Source of the DNA: JAVJRN01 sp047635055
Lineage (GTDB): Bacteria > Bacteroidota > Bacteroidia > Cytophagales > Cyclobacteriaceae
Reading direction: 5' to 3'
Assembly: GCA_047635055.1 (NCBI GenBank)
Contig: JBLIIJ010000168.1
Span: forward strand, 1 to 5,732
Length of the DNA: 5,732 nt
Shown one piece after another: positions 1 to 5,340 of this stretch. Both the position numbers and the translations under genes were made by a program. Numbering within the stretch: the first letter of the stretch is position 1; the number at the start of each line of letters is the position of its first letter. Below the pieces are notes generated by a model, which saw only the letters and a list, made by a program, of their open reading frames with translations, had not been told where the DNA came from and did not search any database.

Positions 1-28
1 CTGTTAGCACGTGCGCCGGAACAATATT
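1..28 (-). repeat. Possible start of another attC-like spacer, cut by the window edge
   Basis: Read on the minus strand, the sequence after the stop of the broken membrane-protein gene runs into GTGCTAACAG (positions 10 to 1). This resembles the GCTAACAAAC and CATAACAAAC that follow two other genes in the window. It overlaps a perfect 8-base palindrome, GCACGTGC (7-14). Only the first bases of a putative spacer are visible, so assigning it to the same repeat class is an inference from a few matching bases and could be chance. Confidence 0.25.
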
Positions 29-475
29 CTAATGCCGATTGGCGTAAATATTACTCTTTGGTTGACCGCAGTTAGCAGAGACATTCGCGGAGATTTGAAA
101 AAGCCGTCCATCATCAGATTTTATACTCAAGGTTTCATATCCCGGGCTTGAATAGCATCGTTTCTTAAGCGTATGTCGCATGGTTGAGGTAATACTCCCA
201 TATTTATATATCCCCTTTTTGATAATCCCTCTAATCTCCATTTGCTCACTTGAAAGGCCAAGCTGATAGATCAATCTGCTCGCATAAAAGATTGGGATGC
301 CTTGCAAGAAAACAATTATTCCAATATTGAGGAGTAGGCCTTTGATGGTTTATTCGAAAGCAAAAATGATATAAAAGAAAGGAGCTACCATTAGCAATGG
401 TAAAATTCCCATAAAAACGGATTGAATAATATAGCCCGTTCGATATCTTGATTTTAAAAATACATTTCGGTCCAT
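29..475 (-). pseudogene. Small two-TM membrane protein gene interrupted by an in-frame TAA
   Basis: I do not recognise this family. From ATG at 475-473 (MDRNVFLKSRYRTGY...) to TAG at 31-29 there is one frame of 149 codons. Its only internal stop is TAA at 352-350 (codon 42). Before the stop, residues about 14-39 form a hydrophobic segment ending APFFYIIFAFE. Directly after it comes a second hydrophobic segment (TIKGLLLNIGIIVF...). A soluble C-terminal part of about 85 residues follows, containing KKGIYKYGS and GYETLSIKSDDGR. The coherent two-TM hairpin plus tail across the stop argues for one original gene with a recent point mutation; TAA is one change from CAA, GAA or AAA. Alternatives are a 41-residue peptide, a re-start at the weak TTG at 307, or a sequencing error. 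The bases just before the ATG are CACCTCCC, with no ribosome-binding motif. It is the last gene of the array in this window. Confidence 0.5.
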
Positions 476-480
476 GGGAG

Positions 481-515
481 GTGCTGTGATGTAATGCCCC
501 ACTGAACTACAGCAC
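481..515. repeat. Inverted repeat between the CYTH gene and the broken membrane gene
   Basis: A perfect 7-base inverted repeat, GTGCTGT (481-487) and ACAGCAC (509-515), is separated by 21 bases in the 72-base spacer between the two genes. No run of T follows on the minus strand, so it does not look like an intrinsic terminator. Inside it, minus-strand GGGGCATTACATC resembles the GGCGTT-type core found before other genes here, with A in place of the first G of GTT. It may be a decayed attC-like site or a leader hairpin, since it ends 5 bases before the downstream ATG. Confidence 0.35.
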
Positions 516-547
516 AAATAGCTTGGATGTCTGAGGTAAGAACCAGT

Positions 548-1018
548 TCATTTTCTCCAACTGACAAATGGCTTTTTGATTAAGGATGAATTATAGTATT
601 TTGAATCGGACGAAACTTCTTCTCCAAGCCAATTTGGAATATCAAATGACTCATCTTCAGATGATAACTCGATTTCAGCGATAACAAGTCCTTTATTTTC
701 TCCTTCGAAAACATCTATTTCCCAGGTACTATGACCGACAGATAGCAAAAAACGTGTTTTCTCGATAATGGGTTTCTCACATAAGTCAAGTAAGTTCATA
801 GCATCATCCAAAGGAATCTGATATTCAAACTCTTTTCTTGTAATATGCTGATTCTTACCTTTTATCGTCAAAAAACCTTGTTTTCCATAGACTCTCACAC
901 GCACTGTCCTTTCTGCCTCAGAATTAAGATAACCTTGTCTTATCGAGACACTTTCATTTATTTCGTTGTTCCAAGAATTATCCTTAATCAAGAATTTTCT
1001 TTCAATTTCTAATCCCAT
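548..1018 (-). CDS. CYTH-domain protein, triphosphate tunnel metalloenzyme type
   Basis: Predicted cytoplasmic enzyme of 156 residues made of one CYTH domain, the family that includes inorganic triphosphatases, thiamine triphosphatases and class IV adenylate cyclases. The signature EIERK (E4, E6, K8) sits at the very N-terminus. It is followed by basic and acidic tunnel residues in the usual order: RQGYL (27-31), VRVR (39-42), LTIKGK (50-55), RKEFEYQIP (61-69), IEKTR (85-89), WEIDVFEG (99-106) and AEIELSSE (114-121). The C-terminal PNWLGEEV...YYN is also typical of short bacterial members, and the length matches a complete single domain. The start at 1018 is chosen because the family begins within a few residues of EIERK. 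The frame stays open to an ATG at 1267, but that extension is repeat-rich leader and the far ATG lies in an attC-like core. By family, hydrolysis of tripolyphosphate or another triphosphate with a divalent metal is likelier than cAMP synthesis. The substrate cannot be read from sequence. Confidence 0.9.
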   Translation of the reverse strand: MGLEIERKFLIKDNSWNNEINESVSIRQGYLNSEAERTVRVRVYGKQGFLTIKGKNQHITRKEFEYQIPLDDAMNLLDLCEKPIIEKTRFLLSVGHSTWEIDVFEGENKGLVIAEIELSSEDESFDIPNWLGEEVSSDSKYYNSSLIKKPFVSWRK

Positions 1019-1265
1019 GTTATTCCGTTGAGCGTATCGCCTGACTATGGCGCAAGTGCCACTATTGGCTACTCCCAGCAAAATAGTGAAATCTTCATGT
1101 TCTTGCAAAGTATTAGAAAGCACTGCGCCCAGAAAGATGAAAAATCCTACGAGCCGCGCAGCATAGGCAGCACTCAGTAGAAAGCACTGAAATTTCCCCG
1201 CGGCAGATTCACGGTCGAGTTGAGCTGAAACCAGCAAGAACGCACTTTGGTGCGGCCGGCTAGGC
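1019..1265 (-). other. G+C-rich, repeat-bearing leader of the CYTH gene
   Basis: About 250 bases separate the attC-like element after the 172-residue gene from the CYTH start; the other spacers are 72-184 bases. By hand count about 50% of the bases are G or C, against roughly 39% in sampled parts of the CYTH gene. A 12-base direct repeat, TAGAAAGCACTG on the plus strand, occurs at 1114-1125 and 1178-1189. ATAGGCAGCA (1163-1172) is the inverse of TGCTGCCTAT (1290-1299). Near the CYTH start, minus-strand GGCGATACGCTCAACGG could be a worn recombination core. The CYTH frame stays open through the leader (83 codons from ATG 1267), but the translation shows no recognisable domain. It may be the remnant of a cassette or a longer attC-like structure. 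Confidence 0.45.
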
Positions 1266-1309
1266 ATATAACCGATAGTGTCTGTTAGATGCTGCCTATT
1301 TCGTTATGC
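1266..1309 (-). repeat. Short attC-like element overlapping the end of the 172-residue gene
   Basis: On the minus strand the element begins GCATAACGAAATAG (from 1309) and ends CTATCGGTTATATGC (to about 1264). The two ends are imperfectly complementary: GCATA, AC, GA and TAG pair, with two small bulges. The left core lies inside the last codons of the upstream gene, whose TAG (1298-1296) is within the arm. The right core, GTTATAT, resembles the integron R-prime consensus GTTRRRY at most positions. TAGGCA/TGCCTA and TAAC/GTTA form additional nested inverted repeats. At about 44 bases it is shorter than typical attC sites, so calling it functional is an inference. Confidence 0.4.
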
Positions 1310-1814
1310 TGGTAATTAGCCAGTTGTCTAATTCTTTAGCCAGTTTTACCGTAATTCCGGTATTCATCACCACTCTATCAGTTACTTCGATATATAAGGT
1401 TTGTAGCTTCACGGTTGCAATTTTTCCGTCAATTGTTTGTTCAAGAATTTCGATAGCGTTAACTGGTTCTTGAGACCAAACCCATCGTCGATAGTCCAAA
1501 AAGTCACAGTACCCATCGTAAAGAGGTTCTTCCATCTGATATTGTTCCCATGTCCATTGTCCGATGAATGAATTACAGCGTTGGAAGGTTCGAAGTTCGG
1601 TCGAAAAAAAGTCTTCGTGAAAAGTCTTCAGTTTCTTCAAAGAGTCCAAGTAGGGTTGATACATCAGATATGTTTGTCCATCCTTCTCTGCTGGAGTTAC
1701 TAGTTGATAAACTTCGCCAGTTTCCAACATGTTAAGATACCAGTCGTAGAATTTTGTGACTTGTTCCTTTGGTTCAGGAGAGTTCAGAAATAAAAGTATG
1801 ATGAAAAGCTTCAT
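1296..1814 (-). CDS. Hypothetical secreted or membrane-associated protein, 172 aa
   Basis: I do not recognise a named gene. The preferred start is ATG at 1814-1812. An upstream TTG at 1910 keeps the frame open but would place 32 codons inside the attC-like repeat. The protein starts MKLFIILLFLNSPEPKEQ, a short hydrophobic stretch followed at once by a polar segment. It resembles the start of a signal peptide but is too short for one and lacks a lipobox cysteine. The rest is soluble: VTKFYDWYLNML (about 19-30), a long helix-like YLDSLKKLKTFHEDFF, and an aromatic patch WTWEQYQMEEPLYDGYCDFLDY. The last ~50 residues look beta-rich and end LDNWLITSITK. The FYDWYL opening and the DxWxIxxI-type ending recall small NTF2-like or DUF3828-like proteins of Bacteroidota, but that is resemblance only. 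It lies between two attC-like elements; the downstream one overlaps its stop codon. Confidence 0.7.
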   Translation of the reverse strand: MKLFIILLFLNSPEPKEQVTKFYDWYLNMLETGEVYQLVTPAEKDGQTYLMYQPYLDSLKKLKTFHEDFFSTELRTFQRCNSFIGQWTWEQYQMEEPLYDGYCDFLDYRRWVWSQEPVNAIEILEQTIDGKIATVKLQTLYIEVTDRVVMNTGITVKLAKELDNWLITSITK

Positions 1815-1834
1815 TCTATCTTTTGGGTATTGGC

Positions 1835-1948
1835 ATTTAACGTCCAGATATGGCACGGCCTCAGGACTTTTTAATAGCCAAAGTCTAGCGAATTTTCTGA
1901 TCAGTCTCAAGTCCTCAGTAGAGGCATATGTTATATCGTTTGTTATGA
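1835..1948 (-). repeat. attC-like repeat, copy B
   Basis: This fills the spacer between the serine hydrolase gene and the 172-residue gene. On the minus strand it opens with TCATAACAAACGATATAACA (from 1948), 22 bases after the hydrolase stop. It closes with GGACGTTAAATGCC, where GTTAAAT (1841-1835) fits the integron core GTTRRRY exactly, 20 bases before the next ATG. The arms pair: AAGTCCT (1909-1915) with AGGACTT (1863-1869), and GAGGC (1921-1925) with GCCTC (1858-1862). Five unpaired bases on one side give the kind of bulge that attC hairpins have. The loop side contains the palindrome CTGATCAG. It is clearly related to the element at 5214-5340. The length of 114 bases is inside the known attC range. 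Confidence 0.6.
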
Positions 1949-1969
1949 GTCTTATCGGGTTTACATAGT

Positions 1970-3265
1970 TTATTCCTTTAATAAGGCACTGTAAACAATC
2001 TTTTCAAGTCTGGAGTTAATGTCCTCATTGTGAGGAGAGGAAAGCACTTGGCGTAATTGAATTACAATTAGTTCATTAGTTGGATCAATCCAGAATATAG
2101 TGCTAAAAGCGCCACCCCAACTATAAGTGCCTTCGGGCCTATTTGGATGGTCTGCTGTTGCAATATCAAAACCAAACCCGAACCTTGAAGGACCCCAGGG
2201 AAAAGAAATGGTGTCAATTTGGTCTTGGTGCATTAGTTGAGCAGTTTCCGCCTTTAATAGCTGAATATCACCTAGTTTTCCATCATTCAACATGGCTTGG
2301 CAGAATAAGAAATAATCTCTTGCCATGCCAGTCATTCCACTTCCACCCGAATGATAGGTTTTTGCTCCTTCAACAGGGTAATCAGGAATATAAAATGGTT
2401 CGAATATCGGCATTGGGGCAAATTGACCATTAGTGTCTGAAATAAATACTTTGGTCAGGTTATTAGAAGCACTTGAGTCGTTAAAAAAGAAGTCTAAAGT
2501 TTCCGCTCCGATTGGAATTGTAATTTTTTCTCTGATATAATCGTCAAGCTCCATCCCAGAAGCAACTTCAACCACACGGCCTAAAACATCTGTGTTGAGA
2601 CCGTACATCCATTTTTCACCAGGTTGATGCATTAGAGGAAGGTTGCCGATTCGGGTCATAGTCTGCTCAATCGTCCAATCTCTATGTGTGCTCAGATCAG
2701 GAATACTATACTTGGCGAGTATAGCTCCATTAACAGATGGATTCATGAATCCATATGGTACACCAGCGGTATGAGTTAGCAGCTGACGAACGGTCGGCTC
2801 AGTTTTAGCTGGAACACTTGTCCAACTTGTATCTACTGGGTTATAATCCAGTAAGACTTCCATCGAATCGAATGAAGGAATATATTTACTAACAGGGTCA
2901 TCCAACTGAATTTTTCCTTGTTCGACGAGTTGCATCGTGGCAACTGAAACCAATGGCTTTGTCATACTCGCCATTCTAAACAAATGGTTTTTACGGTAGG
3001 GTATTGTTCTTGCTGAGTCCGACCAACCAACTTCTGATTCATAGATGATCTTACCACTTTTAGCAATCAGGGTCACTGCTCCAGGATACTTTTTGGCATT
3101 AACAAATTCCATTACCATAGATTCAATCATGTTGAGACTATCCGAACTCATTCCGGATTTCTCAGGTGTTGCAAATAGAAATTGTTCAGTAATATGCTCT
3201 TCTTGAACTGTACATGAGAATAGGAGAAGACTAGCAGCTAAAAGGAATAAATGTGATGCTTTCAT
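1970..3265 (-). CDS. Lipoprotein serine hydrolase, beta-lactamase/EstB-like family (PF00144 type)
   Basis: Complete 431-residue protein. MKASHLFLLAASLLLFSC is a lipoprotein signal with C18 as the expected lipidated residue, so the enzyme should be periplasmic or surface-anchored. The catalytic domain covers about residues 30-428. S100-M-T-K103 is the nucleophile motif SxxK. Y221 in KWMYGLNTDVLGRVVEVASG is the general-base tyrosine region. GGSGM (307-311) and SWGGAFSTIFWIDP (382-395) are the late-domain landmarks of the EstB/class C-like esterase branch, with WGG in place of the beta-lactamase KTG. QLLTHTAGVPYG (161-172) is also characteristic. By family this is more likely an esterase, transesterase or peptidase on an unknown substrate than an antibiotic-degrading enzyme. 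ATG 3265 is preceded by A-rich sequence with no Shine-Dalgarno motif and starts exactly at the signal peptide. It sits as a single gene between structured spacers. Confidence 0.93.
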   Translation of the reverse strand: MKASHLFLLAASLLLFSCTVQEEHITEQFLFATPEKSGMSSDSLNMIESMVMEFVNAKKYPGAVTLIAKSGKIIYESEVGWSDSARTIPYRKNHLFRMASMTKPLVSVATMQLVEQGKIQLDDPVSKYIPSFDSMEVLLDYNPVDTSWTSVPAKTEPTVRQLLTHTAGVPYGFMNPSVNGAILAKYSIPDLSTHRDWTIEQTMTRIGNLPLMHQPGEKWMYGLNTDVLGRVVEVASGMELDDYIREKITIPIGAETLDFFFNDSSASNNLTKVFISDTNGQFAPMPIFEPFYIPDYPVEGAKTYHSGGSGMTGMARDYFLFCQAMLNDGKLGDIQLLKAETAQLMHQDQIDTISFPWGPSRFGFGFDIATADHPNRPEGTYSWGGAFSTIFWIDPTNELIVIQLRQVLSSPHNEDINSRLEKIVYSALLKE

Positions 3266-3280
3266 TTAGGTAGATTGTTT

Positions 3281-3379
3281 AATTAGGTGTCGGCGAGTCA
3301 TAACGCCTTAATAAGAAACATAGGAAATGAATAGCACCTTGCTTTCCTTACCTACGAGCCAAGACGGGGACACCTAGTT
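3281..3379. repeat. 99-base inverted-repeat element upstream of the serine hydrolase gene
   Basis: AATTAGGTGTC (3281-3291) and GACACCTAGTT (3369-3379) are inverted copies matching at 10 of 11 positions, enclosing 77 bases. Just inside the lower end, the minus strand reads AAGGCGTTATGACTCGCC (GTT at 3304-3302), matching the GGCGTT-type cores before other genes. It lies 39 bases before the hydrolase ATG. The other end lacks a clear TAAC core, having only CGAAC. It may be a diverged attC-like site or an unrelated short mobile or regulatory repeat. No coding capacity was seen. Confidence 0.4.
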
Positions 3380-3416
3380 CGAATTCTAAATTTAAATTAT
3401 ACTTGGCTTACTTACT

Positions 3417-3439
3417 AAAATCCGATGAACTTTCGGATT
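3417..3439 (-). terminator. Weak intrinsic terminator-like hairpin after the four-TM gene
   Basis: Eleven bases downstream of the stop of the 192-residue gene, the minus strand has AATCCGA, a 7-base loop, then TCGGATT followed by TT. The 7-base stem is perfect (arms 3433-3439 and 3419-3425) but contains only three G:C pairs, and the T run is short (TTTT counting the end of the stem). It may slow or end transcription of the upstream units; the strength is uncertain. Confidence 0.4.
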
Positions 3440-3449
3440 GCAGCACAGC

Positions 3450-4028
3450 TCAATGTCTATTTAGTATTTGTTTATTTCTGTTCATGGCTTTAAATCCTAA
3501 TATTACAAGAACTATCATCAGGGAAATAAAAAAAACGCTTGTTGAAATACTTTTTATGAGAGAAAAAGTGCTCGTTGTTTTTACGGCAATTTCTGTAAGG
3601 TCAGGATGGCTTTTCAACAGTGTGATTATCCCGAAATTCTCTAAATAATCTGCAATTCCTGCAATTATAGGCAGGAGGCATAGATAAGCAAATGGGGCAT
3701 TTAGTTTATCTATTTTTTTTAGAAAATACCCTAAAAGCATACAGTAAGTCAGTGCGAAAAGTAGCGGATAAATCATATCCACAGGTATTTGATTTGTTAG
3801 ATAAGTCCCACGTCCAATTTTTCCTAGCGAGTTGAATAACTCACTGACATAATTCAAGTCATATCCTGTTGGCATCATATCCAACAATTTCATTCCGTTC
3901 GAGAAATTCATTGTTCGGGGAATTGTAACGGTCAGCATAAAGATGTAAACGATATTTGTTAGAACAAAAAGCCCTAAAACCTTTTTCCCTGATATGTTCT
4001 GTTCTATATTTTTGATTAATCGTTTCAT
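3450..4028 (-). CDS. Four-TM membrane protein of unknown function, 192 aa
   Basis: I do not recognise the family. The start MKRLIKN at 4028 is preceded by GATTAAAAA, with no Shine-Dalgarno motif. Four hydrophobic segments are visible at about residues 17-36, 83-103, 113-136 and 158-180, with a soluble loop of ~45 residues (38-82) between the first two. The positive N-terminus (KRLIK) and C-terminus (KAMNRNKQ) suggest both ends are cytoplasmic. Polar residues lie inside the membrane segments: DMIYPLLFALTY (84-95) at TM2, and PIIAGIADYLEN (120-131) in TM3, with D127, E130 and N131. Buried acidic residues of this kind suggest a functional site rather than a plain anchor, but no activity can be assigned. 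It follows the cyclase gene after 82 bases and is followed by a terminator-like hairpin. It could be a partner of the cyclase or simply the next independent unit. Confidence 0.82.
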   Translation of the reverse strand: MKRLIKNIEQNISGKKVLGLFVLTNIVYIFMLTVTIPRTMNFSNGMKLLDMMPTGYDLNYVSELFNSLGKIGRGTYLTNQIPVDMIYPLLFALTYCMLLGYFLKKIDKLNAPFAYLCLLPIIAGIADYLENFGIITLLKSHPDLTEIAVKTTSTFSLIKSISTSVFFISLMIVLVILGFKAMNRNKQILNRH

Positions 4029-4053
4029 TTTTTAATCCGTGTCAATGCTGTAG

Positions 4054-4080
4054 ATAAACGCCTGTTTTAATGGCTTTTAT
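4054..4080 (-). repeat. Hairpin containing a GGCGTT-type core before the four-TM gene
   Basis: On the minus strand, ATAAAAGCC (4080-4072) and GGCGTTTAT (4062-4054) can pair at 8 of 9 positions around a 9-base loop, in the 82-base spacer after the cyclase gene. The 3' arm carries AGGCGTTTATC, similar to the cores before the hydrolase and 172-residue genes, and lies 31 bases from the next ATG. No T run follows, so it is not a typical terminator. There is no TAAC-type core next to the cyclase stop, so this is weak evidence for an attC-like site. Confidence 0.33.
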
Positions 4081-4110
4081 TGTGAGCCTCCGTATTTTAT
4101 TTTTGAACAA

Positions 4111-5205
4111 TCAGATTGTGCTAATCGTGTTTAAGTCTATTTTTCTTTTCTTCCCTCTTAATGCTATACTTCCTAAAGGTATTAGTTTAAATTCCTCCGT
4201 ATCAGAAATAAGATCAAAGGTCTCCTTAGAAAGCAAGATGTCTACCCTGTGGTGATTGCATTGTTCTTGGATTCGAGCCGTAGTATTTAGTACATCTCCT
4301 GAATAGATGATATCTTTTTTGACGACTCCAACCTCTCCTGCCATGACAAGGCCATAATGAAGGCCTGCCTTGAATTCTGGTATAACGCTATATTTCTTTT
4401 CGTAGATAGGCCTTAAATCAGCAAGTTTCTTTTGAATCTGTGTGAAACAATGAAGACAATTTGCCTGTCGTGTACCCTTCTTAATCGACCAAGAGATTAC
4501 AATTTCATCTCCAACATATTGATATATTTCACCCTCATTGTTAAGAATCGTATTGGTGATGTCGGCAAATACATCATTCAGTAGATTAAAGTATTTCTCA
4601 TTGCCTATTTTCTCAGCAATAGTAGTGGAAGAACGCATGTCCATAAACATAAAAATTCTTTCCTCCTTTTTCGGTTGGTGGTAATTTCCTGCGAGGAATT
4701 TTAATAATATACCAGGGCCAAATTTATCATTGACTTGTAATAAGAAAAGTGTTAAAAGTGTGATGATACCCCACAAAATAAAATTTGCAATTAAAGTCGG
4801 ATTAAGAACGAACCAAAAAATCGTTTTCATAGAGTCAAACGAAATCCCTAGTAGCCCAAATTCTCCTATCAACATCGCCAATGAGGCTATCAAAGAGACG
4901 AGCACAAAAATCAAGACATAGGCTATGAGCGTGGTGAGCATAGCGAATTTGAAAGATCGTCTACGAAATAATTGGCTATTAACCCAAACAAGCAAGACCC
5001 CACCAAGCACCCCAGCAATTAGCCCTACTAATATGGTTGTTAGAAAATAAGCCTTAACGTTGAATTGAGGTGATGGACCTAGGGAATATGGGGAATTGAT
5101 TACCGTATAATTGAAAAAAAAGAGGAACATATTTAGCAGTACGTAACCAATAGTAATTATGGCTACTTTGCTGAGATTCATCTTTAGCTGTCGGGATAAT
5201 TTCAT
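4111..5205 (-). CDS. Membrane-anchored class III adenylate/guanylate cyclase
   Basis: Complete 364-residue protein expected to make a cyclic nucleotide from a nucleoside triphosphate at the inner membrane. The N-terminal half has four hydrophobic segments (about 11-33, 52-76, 86-112, 130-157). A short linker, LLKFLAGNYHQPKKEER, leads into a class III catalytic domain (183-364). MFMDMRSST holds the first metal-binding aspartate (D189) and YVGDEIVISW the second (D233). FKAGLHYG (278-285) and YSGDVLNTTARIQ (301-313) match the nucleotide-binding part with N307 and R311. In my hand alignment the position that is Asp in mammalian adenylate cyclases or Thr in many bacterial ones is hydrophobic (I300), so ATP versus GTP preference cannot be called. 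The same pattern is, to my knowledge, common in a Bacteroidota subgroup with GDVLNT-ARIQ motifs. No HAMP, CHASE or other named sensor is visible between membrane and catalytic domains. ATG 5205 is 15 bases after the core of the attC-like repeat. Two aspartates and an intact C-terminus indicate an active enzyme. Confidence 0.92.
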   Translation of the reverse strand: MKLSRQLKMNLSKVAIITIGYVLLNMFLFFFNYTVINSPYSLGPSPQFNVKAYFLTTILVGLIAGVLGGVLLVWVNSQLFRRRSFKFAMLTTLIAYVLIFVLVSLIASLAMLIGEFGLLGISFDSMKTIFWFVLNPTLIANFILWGIITLLTLFLLQVNDKFGPGILLKFLAGNYHQPKKEERIFMFMDMRSSTTIAEKIGNEKYFNLLNDVFADITNTILNNEGEIYQYVGDEIVISWSIKKGTRQANCLHCFTQIQKKLADLRPIYEKKYSVIPEFKAGLHYGLVMAGEVGVVKKDIIYSGDVLNTTARIQEQCNHHRVDILLSKETFDLISDTEEFKLIPLGSIALRGKKRKIDLNTISTI

Positions 5206-5213
5206 TTAATGAC

Positions 5214-5340
5214 TGTTAACTGAAGTATATATATATATATAGCATATGCCTCTAGACTTTCTAAACCTCTTCAATCTAGCTGATTCTTTGGTCAGTTTTA
5301 AGTAAATACTTAGAGTCAAGTGTTATATAGTTTGTTAGCT
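5214..5340 (-). repeat. attC-like repeat, copy A
   Basis: This fills the spacer between the RloB-like gene and the cyclase gene. On the minus strand it begins AGCTAACAAAC, with the TAA being the stop codon of the RloB-like gene, and ends CAGTTAACAG, 15 bases before the cyclase ATG. Its first 17 bases after AGC (TAACAAACTATATAACA) differ at one base from copy B at 1835-1948. Further matched blocks are GCTAGA, AAAGTC and GAGGC. The two arms are imperfectly complementary across TAAC, TATATA and CTCTA. An internal 14-base palindrome, TAAGTAAATACTTA, lies at 5299-5312. Compared with copy B it carries an extra TA-repeat tract. Confidence 0.6.
5226..5241. repeat. (TA)8 dinucleotide tract upstream of the cyclase gene
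   Basis: Eight uninterrupted TA units occupy 5226-5241, 21-36 bases before the cyclase start codon and inside the attC-like repeat. Copy B of the repeat has only CATAT at the matching place. Such tracts can change length by strand slippage, and the distance is suitable to affect promoter or leader function; that effect is an inference. Confidence 0.85.

Noticed and set aside
29..307. Independent 92-residue protein starting at TTG 307
   Set aside because: The frame continues upstream past a single TAA into a good membrane segment and an ATG at 475. A broken gene explains it better.
1019..1267. N-terminal extension of the CYTH protein starting at ATG 1267
   Set aside because: CYTH proteins start close to EIERK. 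The extension has no domain-like sequence, is repeat-bearing and compositionally different, and its ATG lies in an attC-like core.
1815..1910. Longer 204-residue version of the 172-aa protein from TTG 1910
   Set aside because: The added codons lie within the palindromic repeat shared with 5214-5340, and TTG is a weaker start than the ATG at 1814.
3396..3401. TATAAT hexamer on the minus strand as promoter for the hydrolase gene
   Set aside because: It is about 130 bases from the start, has no matching upstream hexamer, and Bacteroidota promoters use a different consensus (TAnnTTTG). The region is AT-rich enough for chance matches.
1756..4921. Plus-strand open frames at 1756-1968, 2143-2433, 3403-3648, 4070-4255 and 4730-4921
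   Set aside because: Most overlap well-supported minus-strand genes or repeat elements antisense, and their translations have no recognisable domain.
548..5205. A cyclic-nucleotide signalling operon joining the CYTH protein and the class III cyclase
   Set aside because: The two genes are separated by three other genes and several structured spacers, and the CYTH protein looks like a triphosphatase. Nothing in the sequence links them beyond being in the same array.
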